From an uncultured Eubacteriales bacterium (GTDB lineage Bacteria; Bacillota_A; Clostridia; Christensenellales; Aristaeellaceae): DNA of 7,800 bases. The stretch spans positions 1,268 to 9,067 of the forward strand of contig CACYNZ010000177.1 of the NCBI GenBank assembly GCA_902775835.1, given 5' to 3'. Below are positions 6,260-7,800 of this stretch, in pieces (positions within the stretch are counted from its first letter, which is position 1; every line of letters starts with the position of its first letter). Both the position numbers and the translations under genes were made by a program. A model generated the notes under the pieces. It had not been told where the DNA came from and did not search any database. It saw only the letters and a program-made list of their open reading frames with translations.

Positions 6260-6411
6260 CCGGCGGCATGTGTCCGCCAGACGTCAGGGGTCTGCTCGCA
6301 GCAGACCGGTCTGTTACGGCCGTGTTATTCATATTCCCTGTCTGCTATCTGCTTCGCAGAGCCATCCGGTCATCCTGGGAAAATGGAATTTGCGAGCATC
6401 ACTTTCTGAAT
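6260..6411 (+). repeat. Dispersed intergenic repeat (copy 3, longest)
   Basis: It fills most of the 174-nt gap between the SAT-like GNAT and the fusion gene. Blocks shared with 2520-2613 are CGGCATG (6264-6270), GTCAGGG (6283-6289), a CCGGTCT segment, TTCATATTCCCTG, TCTGCT (6348-6353), CATCC (6363-6367) and GGTCATC (6368-6374). TTTCTGAAT (6403-6411) also occurs at 2648-2656. Positions 6349-6389 align with the left window edge (28 of 41 identical). The element is rich in hairpins. Confidence 0.5.
6262..6360. other. Cluster of three hairpins in the leader of the fusion gene
   Basis: Three stems lie within 100 nt. GGCGG-7 nt-CCGCC is at 6262-6278. GGTCTGCT-CGC-AGCAGACC is a perfect 8-bp stem at 6289-6307. 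TCTGC-TTC-GCAGA is at 6348-6360. The middle stem overlaps a 12-bp perfect palindrome, CAGACCGGTCTG, at 6302-6313. None is followed by a T-run on the minus strand. They may form a folded 5' leader or be the stems of the repeat copy that lies here. Confidence 0.45.
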
Positions 6412-6417
6412 TGCGCA

Positions 6418-6996
6418 CTACCTTCTGCGACCTTCTCTGTGGAAAAAGTATCCAAGATCGATCCGGACCTCCCTGCGGCCTATATCATTGTTCGTATGGC
6501 AGCAGGTATCAAACCCGATCAGTTCAAATCCCTGATGAAGATAAAATCCGATTGCATTTGTATTGCAGGACTGCGTTTCCAGAATGATGGCACGCCTTTT
6601 CTGCTTAAGAGCAACTTCCTTTGCTTTATCCATCAGTCTTTTTCCGATACCTTTCCCCCGAAGCGCATCACATACCCATAGTTCTGTAACCATGAGTCTG
6701 TTTGACCATTCCTCAGGGCATACTTCGATACATGCCATCATTTCACCGGCATCACTCACAACACCGTAGGCTTCCGCTCCCTCCCAATGATCCTGATAAA
6801 GTGAATCCGGGAAATCATATTCCTCCGGCGTATGAACAAGTTCCTTTTCCGCGGGTTTCCGGACAATGGAGACGGTGCATCCTTCACGGGTGAGCGGGTT
6901 TATCTCAATGTCGTAATAACTGTCGCTTCTGGTGGTCAGGGGGATAGCCGTACCTTTCCACTTCTCTTTTGGCAAAGCGATGATCTCATCGTGCAT
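6418..6996 (-). CDS. GNAT acetyltransferase resembling streptothricin/nourseothricin acetyltransferases
   Basis: A 192-residue GNAT. Motif A is VTELWVCDALRGKGIGKRLM (103-122), with R-G-K-G-I-G (113-118) a textbook acetyl-CoA loop. Motif B is ETQSCNTNAIGFYLHQGFEL (140-159), followed by IGFDTCCHTNN. The LETQ-x-x-N-x-x-A-x-x-FY-x-x-x-GF plan with a following (G)(F/I)D is that of streptothricin (SatA/Sat4-like) acetyltransferases. Many relatives with this pattern have never been shown to confer resistance, so I call the similarity only and give no symbol. The first 90 residues (YYDIEINPLTREG onward) are also of that general type. The start has GGAGG 10 nt upstream and sits 76 nt after the Nudix stop, just downstream of a promoter-like repeat. 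Confidence 0.88.
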   Translation of the reverse strand: MHDEIIALPKEKWKGTAIPLTTRSDSYYDIEINPLTREGCTVSIVRKPAEKELVHTPEEYDFPDSLYQDHWEGAEAYGVVSDAGEMMACIEVCPEEWSNRLMVTELWVCDALRGKGIGKRLMDKAKEVALKQKRRAIILETQSCNTNAIGFYLHQGFELIGFDTCCHTNNDIGRREVRIDLGYFFHREGRRR

Positions 6997-7042
6997 GTTC
7001 TGCTTTCCTCCGCAAATTTCGGTTTGTCGATAACCAACAATT

Positions 7043-7089
7043 TCAAAATATATCTGCCGAGGTTCCTTGTCATCAGCTGTTTTCTGATT
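7043..7089 (-). repeat. Direct repeat copy A, at the 3' end of the Nudix gene
   Basis: Positions 7043-7076 match 7540-7573 at 29 of 34 bases, beginning with an identical 13-mer (tcaaaatatatct on the plus strand). The neighbouring 13-mer CTGTTTTCTGATT (7077-7089) matches 7601-7613 at 12 of 13. Copy A lacks the 27 nt that separate the two blocks in copy B. It covers the last codons and stop of the Nudix gene and part of the gap before the next GNAT. The similarity is far beyond what chance would give. Confidence 0.75.
7045..7073 (-). promoter_or_regulatory. Candidate promoter for the SAT-like GNAT gene
   Basis: On the minus strand ATGACA (7073-7068) resembles a -35 box. It is followed after 17 nt by TATTTT (7050-7045), or after 15 nt by TATATT (7052-7047), as a -10. 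It lies about 50 nt before the GNAT ATG and overlaps the Nudix stop. The corresponding positions are conserved in the second repeat copy. It has not been tested. Confidence 0.35.
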
Positions 7090-7498
7090 GCTCTGTCAGG
7101 AACGTCTGTGCCTTGGTCAGAACAGATTTTGTTCCTTCGTGTTCAAAACAAGAGAGGGCCTCATTGTAGGGAAGAAGCTGAATTCTCCGGATTTCTCCCT
7201 GCCGGGGGATGAGTGGTTGATTTTTATATTCTGCGAGAAAATAAGTAACCCGTTTTCGTGTACCAGGCTTTTCTGCGAGATCGTATTCATCCTCAGCCTT
7301 GAAACCAGGCAGAAAATCAGGATTCAAACCTGTTTCTTCCAATATCTCCCGGCGTGCAGTTTCCATTTCTGTTTCGTTGCTTTCCATATGCCCTTTCGGA
7401 AAACTGTAAGCTCCGGCCTGTTCTTGTACAATGGCAAAAAGGATGTGCCCGTTTTCCCTGGTGAAAACAACCGCTCCACAGGAATACTCCCAGTTCAT
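7073..7498 (-). CDS. Nudix hydrolase, Ap4A-hydrolase-like
   Basis: A 141-residue Nudix enzyme with a perfect Nudix box, G-x5-E-x7-R-E-I-L-E-E-T-G-L, at residues 36-58. Glu51, Glu54 and Glu55 are the expected metal ligands and catalytic glutamates. The N terminus (MNWEYSCGAVVF) and YSFPKGHMES before the box are typical of bis(5'-nucleosyl)-tetraphosphatase (asymmetrical) homologues, which cleave Ap4A to ATP and AMP. Other nucleoside-diphosphate-linked substrates are possible. The frame stays open upstream to a TTG at 7570, but AAGGAG (7505-7510) is 6 nt before the ATG at 7498, which fixes the start. The gene is flanked on both sides by copies of the same direct repeat, and its last codons lie inside copy A. 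Confidence 0.9.
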   Translation of the reverse strand: MNWEYSCGAVVFTRENGHILFAIVQEQAGAYSFPKGHMESNETEMETARREILEETGLNPDFLPGFKAEDEYDLAEKPGTRKRVTYFLAEYKNQPLIPRQGEIRRIQLLPYNEALSCFEHEGTKSVLTKAQTFLTEQSENS

Positions 7499-7539
7499 GT
7501 GTATCTCCTTCGAATCATCGTATTCAATCGCCAGAAAAA

Positions 7540-7613
7540 TCAAAATATATCTTCCGAGATTTCTTGCCAACAGGTATCCCGATCGACTGGATCTGTATGT
7601 CTGTTTTCTGGTT
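7540..7613 (-). repeat. Direct repeat copy B, upstream of the Nudix gene
   Basis: This is the partner of the copy at 7043-7089. The two blocks (7540-7573 and 7601-7613) are separated by 27 nt (7574-7600) that are absent from copy A. It starts directly after the stop of the upstream hydrolase and ends 42 nt before the Nudix ATG, filling most of the 115-nt gap. Confidence 0.75.
7542..7570 (-). promoter_or_regulatory. Candidate promoter for the Nudix gene
   Basis: On the minus strand TTGGCA (7570-7565, five of six bases of the -35 consensus) is followed after 17 nt by TATTTT (7547-7542), or after 15 nt by TATATT (7549-7544). It lies about 45 nt before the Nudix ATG. The spacer shares CTCGG and AGATA with the second copy upstream of the GNAT gene. 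Confidence 0.4.
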
Positions 7614-7800
7614 TTATGGATGCAGAAAACCTTTCACTGCCTGGCAGAATTCTTCGGGCAGCTGGCCCTGCGGAGAATGACCGCATCCCTCGATCAGATA
7701 TAATTCTTTTCTTGGAGCCGTAATAACATCCATGTAATCCTCTACCAATCCGACCGGACAGATCCAGTCGCATGAACCTGATATGAACATCACCGGCATC
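7614..7800 (-). CDS. Alpha/beta hydrolase, C-terminal part (cut by right edge)
   Basis: The last 61 visible residues of a protein whose start lies beyond the window. PVMFISGSCDWICP contains the catalytic acid (Asp11 of the visible part). LYLIEGCGHSPQGQLPEEF contains the catalytic histidine (His41), so the visible part is the C-terminal cap of an alpha/beta hydrolase. The Asp-then-His layout and the PxxF ending resemble proline-iminopeptidase-like and haloperoxidase-like hydrolases. The nucleophile elbow is outside the window, so the subfamily cannot be fixed. The reading frame stays open to the edge. It ends immediately before the direct repeat that precedes the Nudix gene. Confidence 0.8.
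   Translation of the reverse strand, partial: MPVMFISGSCDWICPVGLVEDYMDVITAPRKELYLIEGCGHSPQGQLPEEFCQAVKGFLHP

Noticed and set aside
6244..6417. Integron-type attC site or gene-cassette array
   Set aside because: The one-strand array of small genes invites the idea, but I see no GTTRRRY/RYYYAAC core pairs at the gene junctions and no integrase. The shared intergenic blocks do not have attC layout.
5899..6681. Plus-strand open frame of 260 codons across the fusion gene start, the gap and the SAT-like GNAT
   Set aside because: It is antisense to two recognisable GNAT genes, shows no domain resemblance and runs through the repeat-filled gap. It is open by chance.
7499..7570. N-terminal extension of the Nudix protein from a TTG at 7570
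   Set aside because: It has no ribosome binding site before the TTG. A near-perfect one precedes the ATG at 7498, and the extra residues lie in the repeat that also occurs before another gene.
7088..7723. Plus-strand open frame of 211 codons opposite the Nudix gene
   Set aside because: It is the shadow of a perfect Nudix frame. The translation is Phe/Cys/Ser-rich and has no start signal.
1..7800. CRISPR array, tRNA or rRNA genes
   Set aside because: There are no regularly spaced short repeats, no cloverleaf-like segments with a TTCRA arm, and no rRNA-like stretches. Nearly all the sequence is explained by the minus-strand genes.

Overview
The window looks like a chromosomal segment of a Gram-positive Bacillota bacterium, in the Clostridia/Erysipelotrichia range. 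The base composition is near balanced. Most starts carry strong GGAGG-type ribosome binding sites, and the protein families (TraX-like membrane protein, P-loop kinase-like protein, tandem GNATs, Nudix, HD) are typical accessory genes of gut-type Firmicutes. The family-level placement is a guess from style, not from a marker gene.

Every supported gene lies on the minus strand, so transcription runs from right to left. In that order they are: the C-terminal end of an alpha/beta hydrolase (cut by the right edge), a Nudix hydrolase, a GNAT with streptothricin-acetyltransferase-like motifs, a two-domain GNAT plus nucleotidyltransferase-like protein, a GNAT coupled to it by a 4-nt overlap with a TTG start, a third stand-alone GNAT, a second alpha/beta hydrolase, an HD-domain phosphohydrolase, a flavin reductase-like FMN protein, a P-loop kinase-like protein of unknown role, and a TraX-family membrane protein. 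A further gene may begin at the extreme left edge. There are no rRNA or tRNA genes, transposases, integrases or CRISPR arrays. The genes are mostly single-domain modifying or 'house-cleaning' enzymes without a shared pathway. This looks like an accessory array of independent small enzymes rather than a defined biosynthetic operon.

The most interesting signals are between the genes. (1) The two long gaps (2311-2736 and 6244-6417) and the left-edge gap (1-76) hold diverged, same-orientation copies of what appears to be one dispersed intergenic repeat, recognisable by ordered blocks such as CGGCATG..CCG..GTCAGGG and TCTGCT..GCA..CATCC..GGTCATC. (2) The Nudix gene is bracketed by an imperfect direct repeat (29 of 34 positions identical, then a second block separated by a 27-nt indel). 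Each copy contains a plausible promoter and lies just upstream of the next gene. (3) The GNAT-nucleotidyltransferase fusion is an unusual domain pairing. I see no clearly new multi-gene system.
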